DNA from: Neonectria sp. B-13
Taxonomy: Eukaryota > Ascomycota > Sordariomycetes > Hypocreales > Nectriaceae
Direction of reading: 5' to 3'
Length of the DNA: 64,000 nt
Assembly (NCBI GenBank): GCA_002682825.1
Contig: NOKP01000005.1
Coordinates: 1,674,001 to 1,738,000 of the forward strand
Shown: piece after piece, positions 45,121-57,212 of the stretch
How positions within the stretch are numbered: position 1 is the stretch's first letter
How the letters are laid out: each line of letters starts with the position of its first letter
Translations under genes and position numbers: made by a program
The notes under the pieces: model-generated
The model's input: only the letters and a program-made list of their open reading frames with translations
Database searches by the model: none
Told to the model about the DNA's origin: nothing

Positions 45121-45679
45121 GCAGGGATGGCTGGCTTGGGCTTGCTGACTAGAGTTACATAGACTACATAGTAGAATCTTAAACGTTAAAAGGTTAAAAA
45201 TATAAGTTAACTTATAAGCTACTATCTACAAGCTAGCTCAATAGGGAAAGTACATACTCGACGCCACCCGCTAGTGCCCGTGTTGATGTGGGGCCGTGAC
45301 TTGGCGTGAGCGTTCGCACGCTCAAAGGATTCGAGTGCGTCTCATCGTCTGCATTTTCGGAAGGTGGTTCGTCTGGTGCTCCATTCACCGTGGGGAGACT
45401 CTTACATGCTCCAGCCATAAATGGAAGGTGCGTGCGCAGCCTGGCCTTACCTTGCCTTAACACATGCCCTATCCAGTCCAGCGGGAAGTCGAAGAATCGC
45501 CTCAGACTACGAGTGCTTCGCCCTCCAACTTTACATGATCTCAATTGCCTCCGGCTTTTTACTTGCTCGTACCACAGCTGCTTTCGCTGAGCACCGCCAA
45601 TTCCATCTCTGGGCCGTTCAGCGCCGATTCTAGCCGGTTCATCTCTTATCTGTACCATGCCATCAAACCTTCCCGAACT
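45121..45679. other. Intergenic: acyltransferase 3' end and ABCC promoter
   Basis: A/T-rich after the stop, including the palindrome at 45201-45216; then a mixed-composition promoter for the downstream transporter. The open frame running into the ABCC gene lacks family features before ATG 45680. Confidence 0.5.
45201..45216. repeat. 16-bp perfect palindrome
   Basis: TATAAGTTAACTTATA, fully self-complementary, about 80 nt after the acyltransferase stop codon. It may be part of the 3' end/polyadenylation region or a relic of an A/T-rich element. Confidence 0.5.
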
Positions 45680-48600
45680 ATGGCGTGCCGCAACGACAAT
45701 ACCTTTGGGCCTGTAGTCCAAGGGTGCCGGGGTAATTTCGACTTCACTCTCCAATTTGAAGAAATCTTCTTCTCGATTTTGCCTTCATGTCTTTTTCTCG
45801 TCCTAGCATTTGGCCGTTTCTTATGGCTCCTTAGGAGGCCGAGCCTTGCTGAAGCCACAGCCTTTCTGTGGACAAAAATTGTAAGTTCTGCTCTCGATCC
45901 CTTTCCTACATCTTGGATCATCGGCGATTCTAACACGAATCCCCAGGCTGTTATCGTGACATTTGCTGCCCTTCAACTATCTCAGCTAGTTCTCACCGCT
46001 CAGCACAGGTCCAATCTCATCAACCTATCAGTCCCTTCTAATGTCTTACAATTCGCTGTCACACTCACTATTCTATTGATCTCTTTTGCTGAGCACAAAC
46101 GGTCGCTGAGACCTTCAGTACTGCTGGGCTGCTTCCTCTCTCTGACTTTGATTTTCGACGTTGTGCGAACCCGGACTCTATGGCTTTTAGCCAGACAGCA
46201 GCATCATCATCACCATGCCGCTACTCAAGCCGAGATTGCCGTCGCCATGACGGTTCTCAAAGGCATTATCCTTGTTCTTGAAGCCCAGTACAAGAGTCTC
46301 TCCCAGCACTGGAAAGATCGCCACAGCCCTGAGGAGACAAGTGGAATCTTCGGCCTGTCTACCTATTCATGGCTGGATCGGTTATTCCTCTCAGGTTTCC
46401 GGTCTCTCCTTTCAGTAGGTGACTTGTATGCTCTCGACCAAACCATGTCCGCCTCCTGCTTGCAGGTCAAAGTGAACCAACGGGAGATCAAGGGGCCTAT
46501 AATCCCCCCATTTTATCACCTAAGTCGGCGCATGTTCACTACTTTGGCGGCTCCTCTTCTGCTGCCTGTGATTCCTCGACTGGCCGTCATCGGTTTCACG
46601 TTCTGCCAGCCGTTCCTGATGCAAACAATCCTCGCCTACCTTCAGTCGCCAAGCGAGCCAAACCACGGCTACGGACTGATTGGCGCCACTGCTATCATTT
46701 ATACCGGCATGGCTATCTCCAACGCCCTTTACTTCTACTGGCAAGAGAGATTTACCTGCATGGTGCGCGGTGTTCTCTTTACCGCCGTGTATGATAAGAC
46801 GACTTCGCTACCCACCGCCATCGCCGCGGACTCCGCAGCGCTCACACTGATGAACAGCGATATTGAGCGTATCAAGATGGGTCTCTTGCCCCTTCATGAG
46901 TACTGGGCCAACACGGTCGAAGTGGCCCTGGCTTCTTGGCTTCTGGAGCGACAGCTCGGTGCAGCTTTTGCGGCCCCTATTGTAGTTGTCATTATTTGCA
47001 TTGCGGCTTCAGGAGGAGTGGCCACGATTACCGGCCGCCGCCAAGTTGCTTGGATGAAGGCAATCGAGGAGCGAGTCACTGCCACGGCTACTACGATCTC
47101 GGCCATGAAATCACTACGAATCTCAGGCATGGTGGGCGCTGTGGAGAAACTCATTCAGGGACTGCGTGAAAAGGAACTCAGAATTGGAGGCAAGTGGCGC
47201 CTGATGCTTGTTATTGCTGTCACTCTCTCGTTTACGCCCATGACAATCGGCCCCCTAATGGCTTTTGCGGTCACGTCACAGACTCTTGAGGTCACGCGCA
47301 TCTTCCCGGCTATGGCCTACATAATGCTGTTGGCTGGGCCCCTCGTCAGCTTATTCCAGAACATTCCGGGTCTGATGTCGGCCATTGCTTGTTTGGGCCG
47401 CATCGACGCTTACATGAGAAAAGAGAGTCGCGTGGACCCCCGCACAACACCTGAGCATGTCTCCTTGGCACACGAGAAGGTCAAGGACTCCAAAGAAGTA
47501 CCAGCCCTTGAAGTGACGGGAGGACAGTTTGGATGGACCATTGGGGACTACATCTTGAGAGACATCAACTTGACTATACCTTTCTCCTCTCTCACCATTG
47601 TCGTTGGCCCTGTAGCATCAGGCAAATCAACTCTCCTCAAAGCCCTCCTCGGCGAGACAACATGTTCATCTGGGACCATCGCTCTCGGAGCCAACTTTAG
47701 GAGGATTGGATATTGTGACCAGACGCCATTTCTGTTCAACGATACCATTCGCGCCAATATCGTTGGTCATGCCCAGTTCGACGCAACACGCTACCAACAG
47801 GCCTTGCACGCTACCGCTCTAGCACCCGACTTGAAACAGCTGCCGCAAGGCGACCGCACCAACATTGGCGGGAGTGGAATTTCGCTAAGTGGCGGACAAA
47901 AGCAGCGCCTCGCTCTAGCTCGGGCGCTTTACCTCGAGACGGACCTATATCTTTTTGACGATATTTTAAGTGGTCTCGATGTCTCAACATCATCTCTGGT
48001 CTTTCAAAGAACTCTTGGACCTCAGGGACTTCTTGCTCGCAGAAAGGCTACCGTGGTCCTGTGTACCCACGATGAGCGGTATCTGCATTTTGCCGACAAG
48101 GTGTTAGCCATCAGTGGGGATGGTTTGTTGACGGCGCAGGGCACTGTCGAGGACCTCGTGATCGCAGGGCACCTACAGAATGGTAAGAAAAGCGCCGAGT
48201 ATGACAAGCTGCTCGATCAAGGGAAAGAAGAGGTCCTTGACTCTGCATCTGAGGCGGAGCACTCGATAAACGCTGATGATTCCGTCGAGGCGCGTCAACA
48301 AGATGGAGCGCGACAATTAGGAGACTTCAGTGTGTATCGTCACTACTTTTCCAGCATGGCGAACTGGGTGATATTCATGTTCGTTATATCCTGCTGTTGT
48401 TATGGCTTTACATCGAATTTCCCAACAGTGTGGCTGAAATACTGGTCTGCCGACGTGGTGCGCCTGAATCCTACACACTCAGGGGCATTTTATCTTGGCA
48501 TCTACGCCCTTCTTCAGACGACATGCTTGTTATCTCTCATGGCTGTTGTCCTTCTATGCACCCAGTCCATGATCTCGCAGACCGGCTCGAGACTGCACCA

Positions 48601-50305
48601 GAGAGCATTGCGAACCGTCATCGGCGCACCCTTGCGCTTTTTCGCTCTTGTCGACGCTGGAACTATCACAAATCTCTTCGCTCAGGACTTGACTCTGATC
48701 GACAGCGAACTGCCTCTTTCTCTTCTCAACTTTGCCCTTTCGCTGTTCTCGGTGGTCGGCATGGCTGCTGTAATTGCGATTGCGTCGCCGTGGCTGGCTG
48801 TGGCTTATCCCTTTTTGATCGGCGTTGTTTACTATATTCAGCTCTTCTACCTTCGAACATCAAGGCAGCTCCGACTCTTAGACTTAGAGAGCAAAGCCCC
48901 TCTATAGTGAGTTTGTACTTATTAGTTGCCGATTAGGTTGCTACGAATAGCTAACAATGAGCAGCGCACACTTCATCGACACGCTTTCAGGGCTAGTCAC
49001 CTTGCGAGCCTCGGAGCACATCGGTGCCTCTATAGCCACTAGTAACAGTCTACTAGACACCAGTCAGAGGCCTGCGTACCTACTGGCCATGATTCAACGA
49101 TGGCTTCAACTCGTTCTCCGACTCATCGTCATGCTGCTTGCTACCGTCATCGTCACGCTCGCCACACAATTGCGCACTGATTCCGGCTTTACTGGAGCTA
49201 CGCTCCTCACGCTGATGAACTTCGGGGACATGCTGGCAACAATAGTGCAATCTTACACTACGCTTGAGACGAGCATTGGAGCTGTCGCTCGGTTGAAGAC
49301 GTTTAGCTCATCAACTGAGACCGAGTCTCAACCTGATGTTGACGTCCTACCGGATGACAAGTGGCCACAGAGAGGTCAGATCGAAATCAAAGATGTATCG
49401 GTATCATATAGGTTAGTTGATTGCTCGAGTATCGTATCGTGCTAGTAACTAACGTATTTTATAGTGGGGAAGAGTCACCAGATCGGGGAGCCATAGCTCT
49501 TCGGGATCTCAGCATTACGTTCAATGCCGGCGAACGTGTCGCGATCGTAGGACGAACAGGAAGGTGAGAAATAGAAAGTCAGGATTCTTGAAAGAACTCC
49601 CTAATTAACCTATCACACAGCGGAAAATCATCTCTACTTCTTCTCCTACTCCGTCTTCTCGACCCTTTGCAGGAAAACAAGCCCTCGAGCGGCATCACAG
49701 TTGACGGCGTTCCCCTCGAAAAGATCCATCGGGACGTTGTGCGTCGCCGCATCATCGCCGTTTCCCAAGACCCCATCTTCTTGCCTCCATGCTCGGGCTC
49801 AACCTTGCGCAGTAATTTGGACCCTTTCAACGAAGCATCAGATCATGACCTTCTGGACATATTGAAACTACACAGCCTCGACTTTCTGACAAACAGACAG
49901 GAGCTCTCTGAGCAAAGTCAAACTAGGCTCGATTGCTCCTTTTCACCTGATTCACTCAGCCAGGGACAAAAGCAACTCTTCAATCTGGCAAGAGCAGTTG
50001 TCAGACGACGGGTTCGAAACCACGCCGGGGCCAAAGGAGGGATCCTGCTTCTCGACGAGGTTTCGTCGAGCGTCGACTCTCATACCGACGAGAAGATGTG
50101 GGAGATCATCCAGGACGAGTTCGCGGGATACACGGTCATTATGATTGCACATCGACTGGATTTGGCGATGAAGTGTGATCGTGTGGTCGTGATGGACGAA
50201 GGTCGAGTGGCAGAGAGTGGGCAGCTAGACGACTTGCGATTCCAGAAAGGCGGGTTATTCAAGGCGCTATTGGATACAATGGAGTCGAGGAAAGCTGAAA
50301 AATAA
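45680..50305 (+). CDS. ABCC (MRP-type) multidrug/peptide exporter
   Basis: Five exons: 45680-45880, 45947-48906, 48965-49411, 49465-49563, 49621-50305; 1463 residues, normal for fungal ABCC pumps. The start MACRNDNTFGP is the usual N-terminus of this family, followed by TMD0 helices. Then TMD1, NBD1 (GPVASGKST, LSGGQKQRL, LYLFDD, CTHD), TMD2, NBD2 (GRTGSGKSS, LSQGQKQLF, LLLDEVSSSVD, IAHRLD). NBD1 has Asp in place of the catalytic Glu after Walker B, as is normal for ABCC. The first intron is 66 nt and in frame, but has GTAAGT, CTAAC and CCCAG and is placed inside what would be an unusual insertion. Intron 4 splits the second Walker A. Its position in the NRPS/acyltransferase cluster suggests export of, or self-protection against, the peptide. 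A His-rich stretch lies near residue 155. Confidence 0.88.
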
Positions 50306-50461
50306 GGTACCTATAGATCTTCCTAAAGGCTTCGGCAATGATACCTTTGGAGGGAGAGTGAGGCGATCCATGAAATCTTTCAAGCTATCTAAAACGATTC
50401 CCTGGCTCAATCATTCCAAGAGCTACACAGACAAGTCTTTTAATGGCATGTGACTTTATTA

Positions 50462-50482
50462 TTAGCTATTTCTAATAGCTAA
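50462..50482. terminator. 3' hairpin after the ABCC gene
   Basis: TTAGCTAT (50462-50469) and ATAGCTAA (50475-50482) form an exact 8-bp stem with a 5-nt loop, 157 nt past the ABCC stop. It lies in an A/T-rich stretch suited to 3' end formation; the role is inferred. Confidence 0.3.
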
Positions 50483-50815
50483 ACTAACACTCAAACTATA
50501 AGTATGCCTAATCATATGTAACCGTAAACCAGCCGCGAATATGGAACGCCCAGCGCCCCTTGAATTGTCCAGATCCCCTTAAAATCATCGCTAAAACCTC
50601 CTGGGCAGGAAGCCTCATTGCTGAGACTTATTGTACTTTTCTTTAGAGTAGTTAATTTCCCCATTCATGTAAAGTCGCGCAGACGTCCGCCGTTTCCCCC
50701 CCGAAAGGATTTGGAGATCAACACCCAGTCCTTTCTCCTTGTCGCACTGATCCGTGTGCTTATCTCCACTGACACCGATTAGAAAATACATAATAAACTA
50801 GTCAATGGAGGAATC

Positions 50816-51079
50816 CTACAGAACGGTGACTGAGTCGGCATCGAGCAATCTTTTGTTTCTTCCAATTCTTTCCTCAAGCGTGCATTCGTACTCAGCAACT
50901 GGTGTTGTTCCTTGTGATTTGAACTGCAGATGCCCTAGCAAAGGCACCCGATAGGAGAATAGAGCAGACAAGGTTGGAGTCGAGACCGAGGTTGCCCTAT
51001 CAAGGGTCGACAGCCGTATCCGAACCCGAGGAGTCGAAAGTTGCCATCGAAAAGCTTGGCGGGCAGAGAATTTAGGCAT
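50816..51079 (-). CDS. Small hypothetical protein (87 aa), doubtful
   Basis: Minus-strand frame starting MPKFSARQAFRWQ and ending DSVTVL, basic at the N-terminus. The start context (CAATATGCC) is acceptable. I do not recognise it, and it has no signal peptide or membrane segment. It could be a real short gene, one exon of a longer one, or chance. Confidence 0.25.
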   Translation of the reverse strand: MPKFSARQAFRWQLSTPRVRIRLSTLDRATSVSTPTLSALFSYRVPLLGHLQFKSQGTTPVAEYECTLEERIGRNKRLLDADSVTVL

Positions 51080-51758
51080 ATTGCGAATCGATGTTGAGAA
51101 GTAGTTGTGAGAGGACCTTACCTAGGACCCAGGTGGATCATTTTATACGGCGAGGATCATCGGACTTCAAAATATTATCCAGCAGTCAGGCTGTTTACAT
51201 CAGGAGGCAGCAGTGTGTTGCTGAAACAACGGTGTAGGAGCTCTACGTTATCGATTGGGCACAATCACATGTCGCTCCAGGAAAATGGTGAACTTGTAGG
51301 GGATTGAAGCCGGCACAGCGCGTTACGGAGATCTGAGTGGTAGATAGAAACCACAAATATGAAACAAGCAATGCGTTGAGGTTTGGCCCCCAATAAAGCT
51401 GCTTTCATGCGTCTGCACAGGATCAGCCACAAACAATTGCTGCCTTCAGCATGCGTAGCCACTGACGACGCGTTTACACGCTGATCTCTCCAAGTAACAC
51501 AGTCACTTCGAAACAAGAACGGCCAATCATTCTCCAATTGCAATGCAAGTCAGCTCCCCGCGTCGATACAACATCAGAGATTAGCTAGCACTAATTCAAG
51601 ATAGTACTACGAGGCGAAACAGCTACCCAATTCTGAGTAACCAGCATGTCACCAGAATCGCTGTACTTCTGAACAGGTTTCCTTTCATCCTCGTGCTGCT
51701 CTACCACTGCGTTTAGCTCTGAAATAAACTCTTGCATCCAAAGGGTCATAAATTGAGA

Positions 51759-54700
51759 TCACCTCCTCGTTAACCTCAAGTACAGCCCCACAAGAGTAAA
51801 GTCCAAAATGAGAAACTCACCATCCAACTGGCCCATCACAAGACGGCTACCAGCAACCGCCGTTTCGTAGTTCCTATACCTCCAAGGGATCCAAAGAAGC
51901 TTGTTATTGAGTCCATAATTAACCCATCCTGCATTGACAGAAAGCCCCGTGCGATGGTCGTGTATTGGGGCAGACCCCCAACAATTGCCTGTTTCCATAC
52001 TCACAAACATCCGCGTGCTCGCATTAAGGTCGATGTCGAGAACCTTGCCATCTTCCAAAAAGCCAATCCATCTAACTTGCCTCTTGGACCATAATCCTAG
52101 CGGATGTTTGAAGGCGACTTCGCGTTCGACGATTTCACTCTCCACGTCCCAGGTTAGCACCTTATCTGTGGTAACTACCGCGAACGTCTTTCCATTCGGC
52201 AGAAAGATGATGGCCGGCTCAAAAAGTTGGACATTTTTGCTATGCCATTGGAGCGTACCTGTCTCGACTCTCCAGAGCTGTATCGTAGTACCACCAGATT
52301 CTCCAACCGTTGCTCCTGCGACTACCGCGAGCATCGTCCCATCCGGCGAAAAAGCCATTGCCTCGGCAGAGTGTACGTCCCCGGACAACTTGCGGCGTAG
52401 CTTACCTGACTCAACCTCCCAAAGCAACAGAGCATGTGTATCCGAAGACGTCGCGAGTGTTTCCTTATCGGGAGATAAAGCCAGGCATTTGATTCTGCCA
52501 GGACATGGTACTGATTCGACACTCCGGGCTTGCTTGGCTGTTTGCAGTTCAATCCACGTCGGAATGTCCAAAATGTTCACCATCAACGTATTAGACGCCG
52601 CCAACCTATTGCCAGTTGGAAAGAATGCAAGGGCCTGATGGACACCATGGTGGCCCATGGTGAGTGCGTGCTGCCGTAATCCTTTCGTCACATCCCAAAG
52701 CCAGATCTCCGCGCCAACTGCGGATGCAAGAACAGTGCCGTCTGGCGAGAAAGCAAGGGCTCTGATGTTTTCAGGCGCCTCGAGTCTTCTACAACAGGGG
52801 CGTTTTTGTATGCTCCACAAGTGTAGTTGCCCACTCGTGACTGATGCGAGTGTCGTGCCGTCGGGTGAAAGTGCAATACGGTTGTAACCTGGTCGACTGT
52901 CGTGCGGTAGTGTGAGACGGCGAGTCCTAGTTTTGAAATTCCAGAGTTCCAATCTGTGCCCTGATCTGTCTTCAGTGGGCAAAATCGCGGCGACCAAAGA
53001 GTGGCATAATGACAAGGCGGCATCGCAGGTCCTTTTATTTCCCGAGAATGTGAACACTGTGTCCGCAATTCCTGTTTCCGTATCCCAAAGTTGCACCTCT
53101 CTCTTCCAAGAGACCGACACAAGATTGCCCCCATCTTCCAAGAATGAGAGAGCGCTCATGCTACCAGTGGTGGCAAAGGCCTGCTGGCGAACGCCCGTTC
53201 CAACATCCCAGATGGTAATGGATTCGTGAGCGGCTGTTGCTATCAGTTGACCATTTGGCGAAATGACGATTGCCGAGAATTGGTGGAGAGGACAGATGGC
53301 CTGCAATTGAGGGTCCCAATGAGTTAGACCGCTGACGTTCTGGATTTCTGCTAGGCGCTTCTTAAAGAGCAGCTCCCTGACCCTGCTCCCTGATGGACTG
53401 AACACCAGAGAAGAACCATACACCTGCAGCGGGTTTGTTTCAATGATTGACGCATGTTCGAGGATGAATCTCTCAGCGTCTTTCAAAAATTCAGAGAGGC
53501 GACTGCTGGTTCCAGGCTGCGATTCCTGGGGCTGCTAAATGTTAGCTGCTGAACGGCAGAAATCATCGCGCATGCATACCAAAACCAAGCTGAGAAGCTG
53601 CCTGATTGCCACCCCCCCCTTCCACAAGTTTACCTTGAAGAGACAAGGCCTCGAGCCAATTAAGAAAATGTTCCGCGAGAAGGGAATAAATGTCATCCTG
53701 ATTCACACCTGCTCCGGCTTCAAGAATATGGTAAACCCAATAGAGGGAAGCGTACTGGAGGTCGTCGGGAATGTGCCTAGCAATTGTCTCCTGTGATACG
53801 CCTTTTTTCAATATAGCCAGGTCGTCGAACTTGCAGATGTTCTTGCGAAGGCCACTGGATGATTTCATTCGAGCGATGCATCTTCTCGCCAGCATGTGGT
53901 GTGTTGTCGACGCACTGACTCTGAAAGAGTTCGAGTCCGACACTACATCTCCAAGTAGGAAGTCGCTGAAGGAGTTGTGAATGATCTCAACTGGCGATTC
54001 ACTTCCATCTGGCACATGCAGCACTGTGTGAAGATTTCCCAGCCAATGGTTCACTGTCTGTTCAGGCATATGAAGCAGAGCTGATAACGCCACAGCTGAC
54101 AGTGGCCTAACGAGGGAGACGAGAGAACCTAATAGATCGAATAGGTTGGACTTGCTTTCGTCGTCATCTTCGTCGTGCACTAGTTCCCCGAGAATCTGCA
54201 GATACATTTGGTCAAGTTGCGAGTCGCCCCTACGGCACTGCTTTATCCAAGTATGCAACCGCTCAACTGGGTCCTTGTGGCGTTTTTCATCGTCGATGTA
54301 ACGGAGGACAGTTGCAGCGTAGATGAACAGTGGCGACGGTTTTGTTGCTAGATCCACGATATAGTTGATGTCGTTGGGTGCTGGCCAGAATTGCGCCTTG
54401 ATCTTTCTCCTCTTCTTGATTGTTGCGAACTGGCTAGTCAGGAACATTTTGATTCCGGCCTCTGTCTCCTTTTTGAACTCCTCGTGCAGCGCAAGGGTTT
54501 GAAACGAAAGGCCGTCGTCCTTGAGTTCCTGAAAAGCATCGGTAACTAACGGAACGTGCCGGCTGGTGAAGAGCACGCGCAATCGTGAAGTCTCTAGGTG
54601 AAGAGACGAAAATAACTTGACGACGCGAGAGATTTTGTCAGGATTGCTGCATTCATCGAAGTCGTCGATGACAATGACTTTCGCTGATTGTTCTGGCAAG

Positions 54701-56217
54701 GGACGAAGCTCAGAAAGCGGCGTCTGAATGAGAACCTTGAACTGCTTCTCCAAGGACCACTTCAGGATAGCATCCTCTGACCAATCCTTGACTAAGACGC
54801 GAAGTGCGCGCTTGAAGTGAAGGACGGTTTCCGTAAGTTGGCTGGCAATGGTGGGGAAGAGTCGAGCCGTATCGTTTCGGTGTATATCTCCGCGTTGGAA
54901 AAAATAGCTTGCAGCCAAGTCCCTGCATCTGAGAAACTGTCCGAGAGGGTACGTGCCAAGGTCGATTTTCCTGTTCCTGCAGGAGCATGAAGCCAGAGTA
55001 TAGTCTCTGCCGCTGTATCGTCAACCCATGCCCGAATTCGAGATTCCACCTCGGCTCTAGTATCGGCATGACATTTAGGTTTGCTCTGAACGGCTTCGCT
55101 GTCATGGCGTGCATCTTCGACCGTTGGAAGTTGAATTGGGGGTTGCATGGCGTCTTGAATTGCATTCCTAGAAGGATTTTGCTTAGCCACTCAAATCTAT
55201 AACAGATGTTGATTCAACCTACTCTATGCTCTTCGTCATCCACGCCCGTAGATCGTGGACAGAGTTTCGTTTTTCTGGTGGAGTCTGCAGTGTCTCCAAA
55301 AAGCCTTGAACCGGAATCGTCTGGCCTTCGCTGCCAGGTGCCACGTCAGAGGTGATTGCCAGCAAAGAATCCAAATCTCTGTCTGATTCTTCGACTCCGG
55401 GTGGTGGAATTGCTTTTCTCATGGCATTTCGGAGTTCTTCTTGCTGTTCCGAAGGACCAGAGGAGTCCTGTACGTCCCGCATGTACTCAAGACAAAGACA
55501 GTGTATGAGAGCCGATCTATGGGCCATGTCGATCACCATCTCGTCTCTTCGTGAGAGGCTTTTTAACTTATCTTTGTATAAGTATGGATGGGCGAGCCTG
55601 TTGTAGAGACGTTCTGGGAGGCTTGTAACTTGGATTTCAAACATAACGTTGCGGTATAGTTGAAAGATTCCTGAAGCTTCCGGCTTGAGTGAAAGGTAAT
55701 AGTTGACACTTTTGTAAGCTCCAAACCATACTTTCCAGACTTTGCCGACTTGACGATCGGAGGAAAATGGTGTCGGCTTTTTCTTCATGTTGAAATTGAG
55801 GTTGATAAATTGATGAACCTTGTCAATTTCTGTTGGGTAGTCCACCACTATCCGGAGACCCCCAAGGTCGTGCACATCGTGGAAGATCTCCTCAATATTT
55901 CTGTACTCATTCATCTGGTTCTCGATTCGGTGTTTGTTGCGGCGTTCGATGGATTTTTTAATCGAGTCAACCGACTTTGTTCGCCCTTCAAACTTAGCAA
56001 GAACACCGCTCTCATGAAATCGAGTGAGTTGTGCTTCGCAATACTTCATCAAATCCTCGACCATTTTTTCGTAGTCCGCTCGTAAGCTTGGCCAGATTTT
56101 AAGGAAGTCAGCTTTTGGACCGCCTTGTTGAGTCGTATCACGAATCATGCGATCGACTTTTTCGCATAGGGGTTCGGCTGGATCGCGCTCGACCCGTGCC
56201 AATGGCGGAGGATCCAT
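51759..56217 (-). CDS. RelA/SpoT-NACHT-WD40 NLR-like receptor, frame broken at two G runs
   Basis: Three exons, 56217-55223, 55167-53580, 53534-51759. Residues 70-215 are a RelA/SpoT-type nucleotidyltransferase: GRTKSVDSIKK (R79, K81), VHDLGGLRIVV (D117), YKSVN (Asn where YxSxH has His) and FEIQV (E194, Q196). A 55-nt intron (55168-55222; donor GTAGGT, GGCTAAG, CTTCTAG) joins this in frame to CHADTR and the NACHT Walker A APAGTGKST (K399). Walker B VIVIDDFDEC and LFTSRH follow in a shifted frame, then the helical region, and a 45-nt intron leads to degenerate WD40 repeats (SPDGTTLAS, LWDV and similar). The frame changes at a GGG (plus 54921-54923, one base short) and at a G8 (plus 53612-53619, one base long); together they cancel. 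As sequenced, translation ends at 54792 soon after Walker A. The start is chosen at MDPPPLARVE, since no ATG precedes it in the open frame. Separate gene models for the parts are possible. Confidence 0.72.
53612..53619 (-). other. Frame break at G8 homopolymer
   Basis: Eight C on the plus strand (G on the coding strand) between the NACHT-side helices and the WD40 exon. With the run as given, the donor at 53579 is in the wrong phase for the WD40 exon. One base fewer makes the phase-0 donor and acceptor agree. Confidence 0.65.
54921..54923 (-). other. Frame break after NACHT Walker A
   Basis: The frame carrying Walker A and SFSDAG shifts here. The next family-typical segment, LAASYFFQRGD, lies in another frame with no GT/AG pair to explain it. 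It is equivalent to one base missing in a short G run. Confidence 0.7.
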
Positions 56218-57212
56218 TGCGCCTCGCGTCACGGATGGAGCGGCAAATGAATGAGCCTGAAGGCGACGATGTGCTCTAAGAAATAGGTCGATCAAGCCGT
56301 AGCGGTCAAGCACCGTGGTGTGCAAGCTATGCGAGAGTAGAGACTCAGGAGTGGCCAAGCAGCAGCAACAAAGTCGGCTGTTGAAGAGGAAAGAAATGGC
56401 AAAAACTCTTCCAAGAGAACTTTCCCCCGCACGAATCTCACTCTCGAGTACATCATAGCGTACTTTGCGGCTGAGAGATGCAGATTTGGCGTTACGGCGT
56501 GCGGACGAGGCCACCAATGATGATACATAAAATCGGATGCAGGGGGGGTTTACTAATTTTAGGACTTCCTAGACGCTGTACGTTTTCGGGGGGACAGAAG
56601 ATAGAAGTACAATGCCATCTATTCTTAGAAAGCCTTGACCTGTCTCTATTTTCAACCATTCGGCACGCGATCCTCGACATGACCGTCCCGGCATACGTAA
56701 ATGTTGTCGACTTCCGAGCCCTCATCCAGCCACCGGGTCGGTTAGGCGTTTTGCCGGCGTTGAAATTCGCAACCTCATGTGTAGCACCGAGGACTCGTAC
56801 AATTTCCGATGATATGTATGTAAGTTAGCCCAGCGACCTGCGCGAGTACGCAGCTGATTATCTCGAAGGTGCGCGGCGTTACAATGGGGCTGCGAGGTGC
56901 GTCTCTTGGCGGCCATCTATTGGATGTTACCTCTAACACCCCACCAGAAACAAGGCCTAGGAAGCCTTACAAGGCAAAATTCGGCGACCAGGCTTCGGGA
57001 CAGAGATTGAAAGTCCCAATGGGCGGAGGCTGTACGGCGCGTACGTTAAGACCAGGCGACCAATGATGCTTGCAGGTGATCACTTCGGAGAGGCCTCATT
57101 CTCACCCGGTTGTAATTTCATGGAGGATGACAGATATAATATTAAGTAGCTTGGGGAGCTTGCGCCCTTATTTCCGTCCCAGCACCCTCTGTCCAACTTC
57201 CAAACCGGCCAA
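56218..57212. promoter_or_regulatory. Divergent promoter region, NLR-like gene and CorA-like gene
   Basis: About 1 kb between divergent genes. The minus-strand frame of the RelA/SpoT domain stays open to about 56517 but lacks an ATG and has low-complexity Cys and Leu stretches, so it is treated as 5' flank. No other gene or clear motif was seen. Confidence 0.45.

Larger units (their letters stand above)
50306..51758. other. Intergenic between ABCC gene and the NLR-like gene
   Basis: 1.45 kb, convergent 3' ends. It contains an A/T-rich hairpin (50462-50482) and one short minus-strand frame (50816-51079) listed separately. The rest has no recognisable content. Confidence 0.5.

Noticed and set aside
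46196..46213. His-rich stretch in the ABCC protein as a metal site
   Set aside because: A short CAT/CAC run in the loop after TMD0; such runs are common in linkers and no partner residues are evident.
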